Source of the DNA: Phoenix dactylifera
Lineage: Eukaryota > Streptophyta > Magnoliopsida > Arecales > Arecaceae
Assembly: GCF_009389715.1 (NCBI RefSeq)
Contig: NC_052409.1
Coordinates: 6,993,605-7,057,604 of the forward strand
Reading direction: 5' to 3'
Length of the DNA stretch: 64,000 nucleotides
The notes under the pieces were generated by a model, which did not search any database, was not told the DNA's origin, and saw only the letters and a program-made list of their open reading frames with translations. Of this stretch, positions 55,122-64,000 are shown in pieces. Numbering within the stretch: the stretch's first letter is position 1; the number at the start of each line of letters is the position of its first letter. A program made the translations under genes and the position numbers.

Positions 55122-56379
55122 CAGACTTCTTTAAATCGTCTGATGGCAGCTTCATGACACAAAAGGAGAGAGTGGTGACTCGCAAGTTTACCCATAAGAA
55201 GGAAAGCCTCGGAAAGTAGAAGAGAGAGAGAGAGAGAGATTCCTGTGTAAAAGCCGAGACATCTATGCTTGGTTTTGTCTCACTTTTCAAGTAATGGAGT
55301 TGTTGAAGACCTGTTTGAGTTGGTCGATGCCTTGTTAAAATATTTGCTATAGAACTTCTGCTTGATTTTGTCTCACTTTTTAAGTGTCCCGAGAAAAAAT
55401 TGTTGTTGCCTTGCTCTGCATTGTATCTGTGGGTCAGTCTGTGTTGTAATCTCTTCTATGTATCTTCTCTGGACTCTCTCTCTCTCTCTCTCTTCTCTGT
55501 ACACTCATTTCTTCGACATTCTAAATAAAGTTGTCATCGTTGTCATATCCTCCTATATTCTAAAACGAGCCTGAGTTTGGATTCTAAGGAGGTGAAGTGA
55601 AAATTTTGCTTCAAATTAGACTCCTTACCTTCTACAATCATTGGGGGGTGAGATGGGGTCAGTTTATTAGAAGATCTAACAATGTATAGGTCGTAAGCAA
55701 CAAAGAGTTGAATGCTGCATTCAAAGAGCTTGGTTGAAGTAGGAACTCATAAGAATGTAAAAATTGAATTGACTAGAAAATTCGTTAGTTTAATTGGGAT
55801 AAAAATCTCAAGACAGCTCCCTTCTGAATCAGCTAAATACTAGGATAAAGGCCATCTAAGTTGTGTTATTGCTCATTAATCTTTATTGTGTCCTGCGGAT
55901 ATATGACAAAAACTCCTTGCGATGGGAATCCAAATTTCATGCGAACCATGGTCGTAAGAGAATTCCTATGACTGCAGACCTTTGTGCAGCTTCTCAATGT
56001 CTGCTCCTTTTTCTTTTTTTTTTAGAGGGAACATTTGGCACAATTTATCTATTCAATTTCAAGTGCTTATCTCTCTTTCAGACGTGATTTTTGAAATACT
56101 TAATCTATTAATTAGCCTAAAATCTATAAATGATGGAATTCAGTACCGGCACTGGCACTGATATGATTTCAGGTGTGCAGAGTTGGATCCCAAAATGGCG
56201 TCTAATAAATCATTTAAATACTTTTTTGAGGAAAAAAAAAAAAAAGCTTACACCAGTAAAAAAATATAAAATATATAAATAAATTTATCTCATCCTATCA
56301 ACTTAAGCTTTTGGGATAAGTAGTGACTTTAACAACAGCTAAGATGTGTGTAAACAATGGAAATCAATAGCTACACTAT
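55122..56379. other. intergenic stretch
   Basis: Short GA (55222-55239) and CT (55476-55493) runs and AT-rich sequence; no recognisable gene. Confidence 0.5.
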
Positions 56380-56606
56380 ATTTGGGACATGGTGCATGAC
56401 ACAGTAGCCTTTCAGGCTAAACATGTGTACCAAGAGGCCAACGAGGCAGCAGACTGAGCGGTAGCGTATATAGCGAACCACTCAGAAGACACCCAATAGG
56501 CAAGGAAGAGAAAATTGCTTAGGGCACTGTGTAACTTATTGTTTGCTGATTCTACTGGGTGTATTCGTTCTCGTAATATATGAAATATCCGTTTTTTAGC
56601 AAAAAA
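56380..56606 (+). mobile_element. LINE (L1-type) 3' end: RNase H tail, 3' UTR and poly-A
   Basis: The plus strand reads HVYQEANEAAD then AYIANHSED, the end of the RNase H domain found in plant L1 elements. It is followed by CNLLFADSTGCIRSRN and a stop. The element ends TTTTTTAGCAAAAAA. An in-frame stop within the RNase H segment shows decay. Only the 3' part is visible; no flanking duplication was identified. Confidence 0.75.
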
Positions 56607-56638
56607 TAGCCAGATCGTATTGTATTATCATTCCCAAT

Positions 56639-56640
<2 letters not shown>

Positions 56641-56680
<40 letters not shown>
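56641..56680. repeat. (AT)n microsatellite
   Basis: A simple AT run of about 40 bp shortly after the LINE tail. Confidence 0.95.
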
Positions 56681-56681
<1 letters not shown>

Positions 56682-56786
56682 CAGGTACATGATTATATAG
56701 CTACAATCATAGGTTCTTAAGAAAGGGAACATTGTGCGGTTACAACCATGAAACGTCGAATGAGTATTCTGAGTGGTTACAACCAA

Positions 56787-57245
56787 GGGCTCATTTGGTT
56801 CGCGGGAAGCATTTTCCCTTCTAGGAATATGATTTCTGGAAAAAGATTCCTACGAAGAGAATGCCTGAAAATGTACTTTTGACATGTTTGGTTAAACATA
56901 GAAAAGTGACAGATTTTCAGAGTGCTTATCTTTAGTTGACAATTCACTTTTCTGAAAAAATTTTGTGTAATTCCTATTATACCCTTAATAAAAATTAGGT
57001 CTTTAATGCCTTTTTAATTCTAAAGGGCCTTTTTGGGAAAAAAATAAAGATGGAGTGATTTCCGCCTCATGGAAAAGTAACTTTCCCATGTTTCTCTTTT
57101 CCATGAAATGTGGGAATCATATTTTCATGGGAATACAACTTTCTCATCTTTTTTCTTTAAAAAATCCAACCAAACGAGAGGCAGCTCATTACTTTTCCGT
57201 TGACCACACTTTCCCCCCTTCTTTTTCCGCGAACCAAACGAGCCC
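56787..57245. mobile_element. Harbinger-like MITE, 459 bp, second copy of the 1127 family
   Basis: The ends are GGGCTCATTTGGTTCGCGGG and CCGCGAACCAAACGAGCCC, with CAA on both sides (56784-56786 and 57246-57248). The interior is recognisably the reverse orientation of the copy at 1127-1607, with more sequence differences. No coding capacity. Confidence 0.8.
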
Positions 57246-57499
57246 CAAGAGATATTCTGTTGTCATCCAATACTTGATGAACGGCTAGATGATGGCCAAG
57301 AGTGTGCAACAAACTTTTGCTAGTTGTGCATTTTGGCCCTGCATCCAATTCAACCATGCTAATTTATTTTAAATGTAAAATAAGTTTCCTCCAGGTCTCT
57401 TAGCCAAGCAAAACCTGCAATGTTTCTGCAATTTAGATTATATAGGATTTGTTTGTGATCATCGTAGGCCTGGTGACGAGTATTGAGAACATACAAAAA

Positions 57500-57530
<31 letters not shown>

Positions 57531-60500
57531 CAAAACAAAACTTTAGACTGGAGAGTGAGGAGAGAGACTGAAGAAGGAACAAACCTTTATTTACTTATTA
57601 TTATGACTCACTAGAAGACACTTCTAGAGCTCCTTGTCGTTTAACGCTTCATCGATCACTGCCACAGTACCTCGCATTATAATAAAACCAAAGCTCAACA
57701 AAGATTAGCACGGTAAGAGCCATGTCTTGCAAAAAAAAAAAAACAAAGAAAGAGCAAAAGAAAGGTTGTCTCAACTCCTAACCTAACTATAATATGATAT
57801 ATCTTGGATCCGACACAGCTGATAGATCGATCAATCAGAGCTCGCCATGAAGTCCCCAATCAACTAGTAAAGCATGTCATATAGCTAGCCCACAAGCATG
57901 CAAAGGTCCTTCGAGTTTCAAAATTTCTTTCCAACTGGTGATACCTTAGCCACAATCATGAACAGTTTCTTTAACCACATAGGAGAGATGCATAGAGCGT
58001 GATGTACGAGTGAAACACCCACATGCGATCTTCAAGACGTGTGATGGGTTACTAAAGACGGCTAATCTGCACGTCCGAATCCTTCGGCGGCAGATGCCAA
58101 CCCTCACCCATACAAATCAAACTTAAGATACCTTTAAGTAAGTGCTCTCAAGCCCTCATTAATCTTTATGTTGTCGCTCTGCCGCTCTCAAAATACCTCT
58201 ATTATTTTCTAAGAGTTTGTCTGACTTAAGCATTGATAGTCTTTTGCTGGACATTCTCTAGAAGAGGATTTCTCCATCTTTGCTATTTAAGGTTGGATTC
58301 AAGGTCAAGGCAAAGATCCAAGAACGAACTCCTCTTTCCAACTCTCTCTTGGAAATTACCATGGAGTTGTTGCCATCCGAGCACATCGACCACCATCCTG
58401 CTACCTTGGAGGTACATCGCAATCTTCTGTCAATTTTTATGGTCTAAATAGTTGATTGTTGAGCTCTCCACCGACTCAATAAGCTCAACATCCCGATCAA
58501 ATCGATTCGCAACAGCAACATAATCTAACCCTTGAAGTTTTATTATTTCGTACTCTATAAGCAACAAAAACAACGGCTATTATATAACTATTGGTGTGGT
58601 CCCTCCTCATATGGAGCCCACCTCATTTGATTATTAAAAAAAAAAAGATAAAGATGAAACCACCAGCTTGGGTGATGGAATCACAAAGAAACAAGAGTCT
58701 TGGGGCTACGAGGGAAACGGAAGAAAAAAAAATAGAGAAGAAAAAGAAATAGAAAATGTGTTACTTTGTCAGATGATCGAATGGTTGATTATATTCAAAT
58801 TTGGCTGAAATTTCAATATATTGTTTCCGATATTGAAAGCTACAGATTGAATAGTTTGAATCTTTGAAAAGTCTTTTCTATTGATTATTTTAAGCATCAA
58901 CATTTGGTGAGATCTATCTTCTATTTTTTTGTTTATTGTTGAAATCCGTCTTATTGATGATGAATGTTCTTGTTGTAGAAACCAAGATTAAATCTTGTTA
59001 ATATTTGTGCAATCTCTAGTTAAACTAGGAGGAATCTATTATAATCTCATTATTCTAAATAGTGGGAGTTTTTGGCGGGACTAAGTTCCGTAGTTTTTTT
59101 TCGCTTCACATAGAAAAATTTTCAACATTAAAAATTGTATTATCTCTTGTTTCTGAATTGCTTGATTATTTTACCCGTTAATTGCCTGAGTAAATTATAG
59201 AGATGATTGTTGCTTGGTGAGTAATATTCTATTTAATTATATAAAGAGAAAAAAAAATTACAACATCATTATTTTTGATTATTTTTTCCCAACAATAGCA
59301 AGTGTGACCATCTCACTTATAAAAAAAAAAAAAAAGGCTTTCCCATTCTAAACTTAAATTCATAGTTCCATTAAACACATGCTTTACGTTACATCAGTCC
59401 GATTCATGTGGTGCTCATGTTGAAGTCGCCAATATTACTTTTCTTCCTTTCATTGAGAACATGTGGTGATTGATCCATGTATTTGTTCCTGTCACATCCT
59501 TAAGTTTGTCAGTATGTCTACTCTATTTTTATCATCCTTTTCCAAAGGATCTTAGAATTTTTCTCTCCTATGATGTCTACACCAACCAGCAGGAGCTCAT
59601 ATCCAGCAGCCTATATCAGTTTTTTTTTTTTTTTTTTTTGGTACATAGGCTATATCAGTTCAAGTGCGCTTGAAGTCAAAGCAAAGTGGTTGAAACAAAT
59701 GGCTTTAACCATGATTTTGAGATTCATTTTCAACAAATAAGGCTGGTTATTGGTAGGTACGGTGAGAAATTGATCATTAAGTCAGACACAAATTTCAAAG
59801 TCCATTAGCATCTGGTCCCAATGAAGACTCCAAATTTGTTTCCACTGTATAATGAACGCAAACCACAAATTGGAAACAAGATCATATACCAAGAAGTCCA
59901 TCCCTCAGCCCTTGATAACCCTATTGCTTCTTGCTAGAGGGATTACATCTTGGCTGATAAATTGATGAATACAATTGTCTCTCTAACCTCATACACCACA
60001 AAAAAAAATAGAAATTAATTTTCTATCGTCCTGATGATGACTGTGGTATAATAGAAAGTTTTTATTGACCGAAATTGCCATTTCTGGCCCACAAATAACG
60101 CTAATCCTAAAATATAAATAAATAAAAGAAATGCAGCAATTCTATGGCGCTCACATTGCTCTCTTCTCTGGTGGCTTTGGCCTTTGAGAAAGCTCTGCTT
60201 ATGAAAATAACCTATGCTCAAGAGTGAAGGAGAATTCACAAAAAAAGATGCTTCTGAGAATGAACCATTGTCGTATTGGTAAAGAAAGAACACCCCCACA
60301 CAGTAAGGTCAAGCCAGAGAGTCACTTTCTTAGTGCGGTGGGTGCCAAAATCACTCCACTCAAAGGCACCAAAATCGCCATAGTACACTATCCTAAGCCC
60401 CAAAATTCAAAAAAGACCTCCCCCTTACCGTCCTCTGAGTCAGTTGAGACATTGCTGGACTCCATTTCTTTTTCTCCAGAAAGATTTTTTTTTTGGGAAA

Positions 60501-60789
60501 TGGCGATCAGGGAGAATTGGATCCTCCACTTTGACACCACTATCACGGATGGAACTCTCCGAGAAATGAAGGACATTGAATATCCCTAGAATATTCATAA
60601 TAAAGGCATAATGAGAAGAATATAAGATATCCATGGTTCGATGAATTTATTCCTCATGCCATCATTAAAATATCTAGGCACTTTTTGTTTTATACAACAG
60701 CGACTCACACTAGTTGAGCGAGAGTGCGTCTAATAAAATCAGAAAATAGTATATAATGGAGTGAAAAAGGAAGATACTCATGATTCTTT
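57246..60789. other. intergenic stretch with small repeats
   Basis: Contains a (CAAAA)n-type run at about 57495-57541 and several A or T runs. Open frames near 58233 and 60224 resemble no known family. No confident gene. Confidence 0.45.
59622..59649 (-). mobile_element. very short retroposition scar (poly-T plus 10 bp)
   Basis: A T run followed by GGTACATAGG is flanked by an exact 11-bp direct repeat, CTATATCAGTT (59611-59621 and 59650-59660). It looks like an extremely truncated poly-A retroposon on the minus strand. Confidence 0.65.
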
Positions 60790-61229
60790 TACAGAATCTT
60801 TCCTGAATGATGCGCAGTATAGAAAGCAATCCAATCTATTGTACTGTTCGCCTTCCGATGGACGTGAGATGTTTGGAAGGAGCTAAACTCTCTCGCGAGC
60901 CCATATATGTTCCAAAGAAGTGGGTGTCGATCATCACAGATGTGCTAGCCTCAAATCCACTCGCTCATCATAACTGTGTCTCTTTCCAATAAATGATGTC
61001 CGCACCAAGAATCCGCCTCGCGTAGGTGATACCCTCTCACGCCGCCCTCAAACTCTTCTTCGAACATCGACTCATTAAAAATGCGCCGCCCTTCGGCTGC
61101 GACGAGTCTGGAGTCGTGATCTCTAATCATAAAGCCAACACTTCTTCCGCCTTTGTCCCGAGAGATACTGTCGTCACAGTTAACCTTAAGAGTGCAAAGA
61201 GAAGGAGGCTCGTAGGATACGAAAACCAT
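60790..61229 (-). mobile_element. LINE (L1-type) RNase H domain remnant
   Basis: The minus strand reads PPSLCTLKVNCDDSISRDKG, GFMIRDHDSRLVAAEGRRIF, then after a frame change HVHRKANSTIDWIAFYTAHH. These are the first Asp-bearing strand and the closing segment of the RNase H domain carried by plant L1 elements. The catalytic Asp (VNCDD) and an acidic second site (EEEFE) are still recognisable. The remnant is frameshifted and old; neither reverse transcriptase nor a clear poly-A could be found. Confidence 0.75.
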
Positions 61230-61725
61230 CCTGATTGCTATAAAAGCAGAGTAGGAGTTCTAGATATCTCTAACTGCTTCAGATAAAACTACCAGTAGTG
61301 CTAGTAACCTCCGTAGTATGAAGTAAAGCCATGTCTGCAACAATCTTCGTGTGCACTTTTCTATTCTCGAATATTAGGATATTTATGTCCAGCCAAATCT
61401 AATTTAGACGCATTACAGCCGTCAAAACCAAGAGGAAACATCCCGGCGCAATAAGCAGAAAAAACAAATTTTTGGTGCGGTAGCGAACGTTGACTTGGCG
61501 GAAAGATTCCCCATCCCCAGCTTCGAAATCCTTAAAATCCGAGCCCCTTCTCCGTTTCATTGACTGCTACCCTCGCGTGCTGAGCCACTTAACACCTGGC
61601 TTTCTCGTCACGTTTCTTCGGTTTCCCACTTTCCCTTCTTCGGCCCCATTCCGTTCCATCCCCGAGAGCACCCTTATAAATATCCTTCTCTCCTAAGAAA
61701 ACCCATCTCTACGCGGAAAGAAGCC
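61230..61725. promoter_or_regulatory. upstream region of the DUF599 gene with TATA box
   Basis: CCCTTATAAATATCC at about 61671-61685 holds a good TATAAATA box about 45 bp before the ATG at 61726, so the leader would be short. The C/T-rich stretch 61560-61665 is typical of plant core promoters. No gene was seen in 61230-61560. Confidence 0.6.
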
Positions 61726-62657
61726 ATGAGGAAGGAAGAGCTTGATTTCGTCTTGGTCCCCGTGGGCCTCATCGTTATGGTGTCCTACCATCTATGGCTC
61801 CTGTACCGTATCCTCAAACACCCCACCTCCACCGTCATAGGAATCAACGCCATCAATCGCCGCATCTGGGTCCATACCATGATGGAGGTTAGCACTTTTC
61901 AGTCACCATCTTCTTTTCTCTATATTTTTCAAATAATTCAATCTCTAATAATGATTCCTGCTGCTTTCTAATTCTTTATTAACTTGTTCCTTTATAGAAT
62001 CCGTTGCTCGAGCACTGGAGTAATTGTATTTAATAATACGATATTTTATATATATATATATATAAGCTTGGTGATGTGATCTAGGATCGTCTCAAGAGTG
62101 GAGTTCTTGCGGTGCAAACGCTGAGGAACAATATCATGGCGTCGACACTCCTGGCGACGATGGCGATCATGCTGTGTTCGTTGATGGCAGTGTTGATGAC
62201 GAACAGCAACGGCGGCTACCGCGGCCTCCGGGGGAAGGATTTCGTGCTGGGCGACACGAGCGATCTCGCGCTCTCGGTCAAGTTCTTCTCCATCCTCATC
62301 TGCTTCCTGCTGGCTTTCCTTCTCAACGTGCAGTCGATTCGGTACTACAGCCATGCCGGCATTCTCATCAACGTGCCGGCGAGGAGCCAGCGGGCGGCGC
62401 AGGGCCTCGCGGCGGGGTACGTCGCCAGGGCTCTGAACCGAGGGAGCTATTTCTGGTCTCTTGGCCTCAGAGCTTTGTACTTCTCCGTCCCTATGTTTCT
62501 CTGGCTCTTTGGCCCTGTGCCGATGCTGGCTAGCTGCTTGTTTCTGGTCTTTACGCTATATTTCCTCGATGTGTACTCGGGTTGGGGGGAGAAGGGGGAG
62601 GAGGAGAAGGGGGAGGAGGAGGAGGAGGAGGACCGGGGGGTTCATGGACGGTGCTGA
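61726..62657 (+). CDS. DUF599 family membrane protein (2 exons)
   Basis: Exons 61726-61887 and 62085-62657 join in phase 0 (GAG/GTTAGC ... CTAG/GATCGT) to 244 residues. The DUF599 pattern is clear: LDFVLVPVGLIVMVSYHLWL, then HPTSTVIGINAINRRIWV, VQTLRNNIMASTLLATMAI, LKFFSILICFLL-type and HAGILINVP segments. Four to five hydrophobic segments lie near residues 8-28, 72-92, 113-136, 186-206 and 208-226, so it is an integral membrane protein of unknown function. The C-terminal tail is Glu/Gly-rich (EEEKGEEEEEEDRG) and probably disordered. GC content is high compared with the flanks. A TATA box lies about 45 bp upstream of the ATG. Confidence 0.92.
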
Positions 62658-64000
62658 GGACAAGTGGCACCTCGAGGTGCAGATCCGGATTCAACGCTTG
62701 TTGAATCCTTCTAATAACAAGTGCCATGTAGTGCGTAATCTTGGTAAACTCGTTGCCAAATAAATGCTGTCCTTTCAGAGTGGCAGACTAGTTACCTCCT
62801 ATGTTGTTTTATTTGAACTTATGCCGATGAGCTTCCTCTTTTCTTCAGAAAATCTATGCATGGACTTTGTTAAACTATCATTTTGAGTTGTTATCCTTGT
62901 CTGCTGGTGGGCTAAGATTTTGTATTGCATGCATGTTCCGGTTGAGAAGCATTTAAATAGTTTTTCGATGATGCCTTCATGTTTTCATTTCAAATCATTT
63001 GATGTCAAATCTTTAAGTTCTTGAAATCTTGGGGAACAAGAAATGGCATTAAACTGCTATTGTAGGATTCAGTATTTGTTTAGAATTAGCAGATGTAATT
63101 GCAATTATAAACTAAATATATTGCTTGGTACGTAACTACGTACGTCTCATACACTTGACTTGACCATGGGAAGGAAGAACCTGATTTAAATAGCGTTGAG
63201 TGTGAGATTAAATAATGTCATCTCATAAATACATCGAACATGCAAGATGCGTCTAAGAATATACAAATGCCATGCGGTTAGTCAACGCCGTTCTCGTGTT
63301 AATGTTAGGCACGTGTGGCTCTAAGACTCTAAGAAAAAAATAAATAAGCAAAGATATCTATGTGATATTCTAGGCGATCCTATGAAGATAGCATCACAAC
63401 TTGATTATTATTCCTAAATTATAATTAATAATAGAGATTAGAATTTATATATATTAAATAAAAAATAAATTAATAAATGATACGCCTTGCTTACGGATGC
63501 TTTAGCATTTGGGAAAAAAAAGCCGTCGGGATATATAGTTTTTATTGACGATTATTTTATTCATCTATATTATTATCTATAAATATAATTATTCATCAGT
63601 AAAAAATAAATTATTGATAAATATTTTAATCCATCAGTTAAAAAAATTATATAATGCCAACTGCTGATTATTTTAATATACCAACAGATATTTTAAAGTG
63701 TGGGTTGAGCCTTCACCGGTTCAAGTACTCAGACCGGCACCCAAGACCGAACAGCCGGTTGGTTTGAGCTTCCCATCGGGATTCAAACCGTGGGTGCGGT
63801 AGAAAGGTGGTTCAAGAAATTAAGAAATAGGAAGGCGAGCAGACTAGTAGTAGATTGGGAAAAATGTTTTAGACGTCGGCGTCAGACGTTTTTTTTTTAT
63901 ATATTTTTTATTTTTTTACAATTTGGCGGGTTATACGTAATGAGTAGCCATTTTTATAAAAAAAAAAACTAAAAAAAAAACCAAGAAACCCGTGGCTTCG
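62658..64000. other. 3' flank of the DUF599 gene and intergenic sequence
   Basis: No second gene recognised. 63470-63690 is AT-rich with several diverged repeats of a TTTTAATCCATCAGT-like phrase. A GGTTCAAGT/ACCGG-rich patch at 63700-63800 resembles no tRNA cloverleaf. Confidence 0.45.

Noticed and set aside
62046-62354. Minus-strand open frame over the DUF599 exon 2
   Set aside because: Antisense shadow of the GC-rich coding exon.

Overview
The window is plant nuclear DNA. Its genes have GT-AG introns and belong to plant families (NAC, SAUR, pectinesterase with an inhibitor domain, DUF599). Wide AT-rich intergenic space holds plant-type transposons. The GC-rich SAUR and the overall texture suggest a non-grass monocot, possibly a palm; this is inference from style, not a database match.

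Layout: 1-6.1 kb is intergenic, with small inverted-repeat elements, a 28-bp minisatellite and one TATA-bearing candidate transcription unit. From 6.1 to 9.2 kb (minus) lies a VND-type NAC transcription factor with a GC-AG second intron and a probable non-coding leader exon near 10.7-11.1 kb. The stretch 11-19.6 kb is mostly non-coding, with a TRIM-like fossil and unrecognised open frames. A SAUR gene sits at 19.7-20.2 kb (plus). A decayed CACTA (En/Spm) DNA transposon fills 22.6-28.56 kb. A three-exon pectinesterase occupies 29.4-32.2 kb (plus). A squalene/phytoene-synthase-fold protein resembling complex I assembly factor NDUFAF6 lies at 33.4-34.3 kb (minus), probably with a leader exon near 39.2-39.5 kb. 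A nine-exon SAM-dependent O-methyltransferase spans 41.4-48.2 kb (minus). Three copies of one non-autonomous inverted-repeat element lie in and just upstream of it (45.4-46.5, 48.3-49.3 and 49.3-51.2 kb). From 52.56 to 54.63 kb there is a non-autonomous CACTA element with both ends and a target duplication, carrying an exon copied from a host ABC1/ADCK-type kinase gene. A tRNA-derived SINE (54.8-55.1 kb), a LINE 3' end (56.4-56.6 kb), a second Harbinger-like MITE and a LINE RNase H remnant (60.8-61.2 kb) follow. A DUF599 membrane protein gene closes the window (61.7-62.7 kb, plus).

The genes do not form a pathway. The VND NAC and the pectinesterase both concern cell walls, but their proximity is probably chance. 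The most interesting material is in the mobile elements: gene capture by a CACTA element, a SINE and a LINE with the same tail, very short retroposition scars, and repeated insertion of one element family around the methyltransferase gene. Exon joins given here were worked out by hand from splice signals, reading phase and family conservation; no alignment or transcript data were available.
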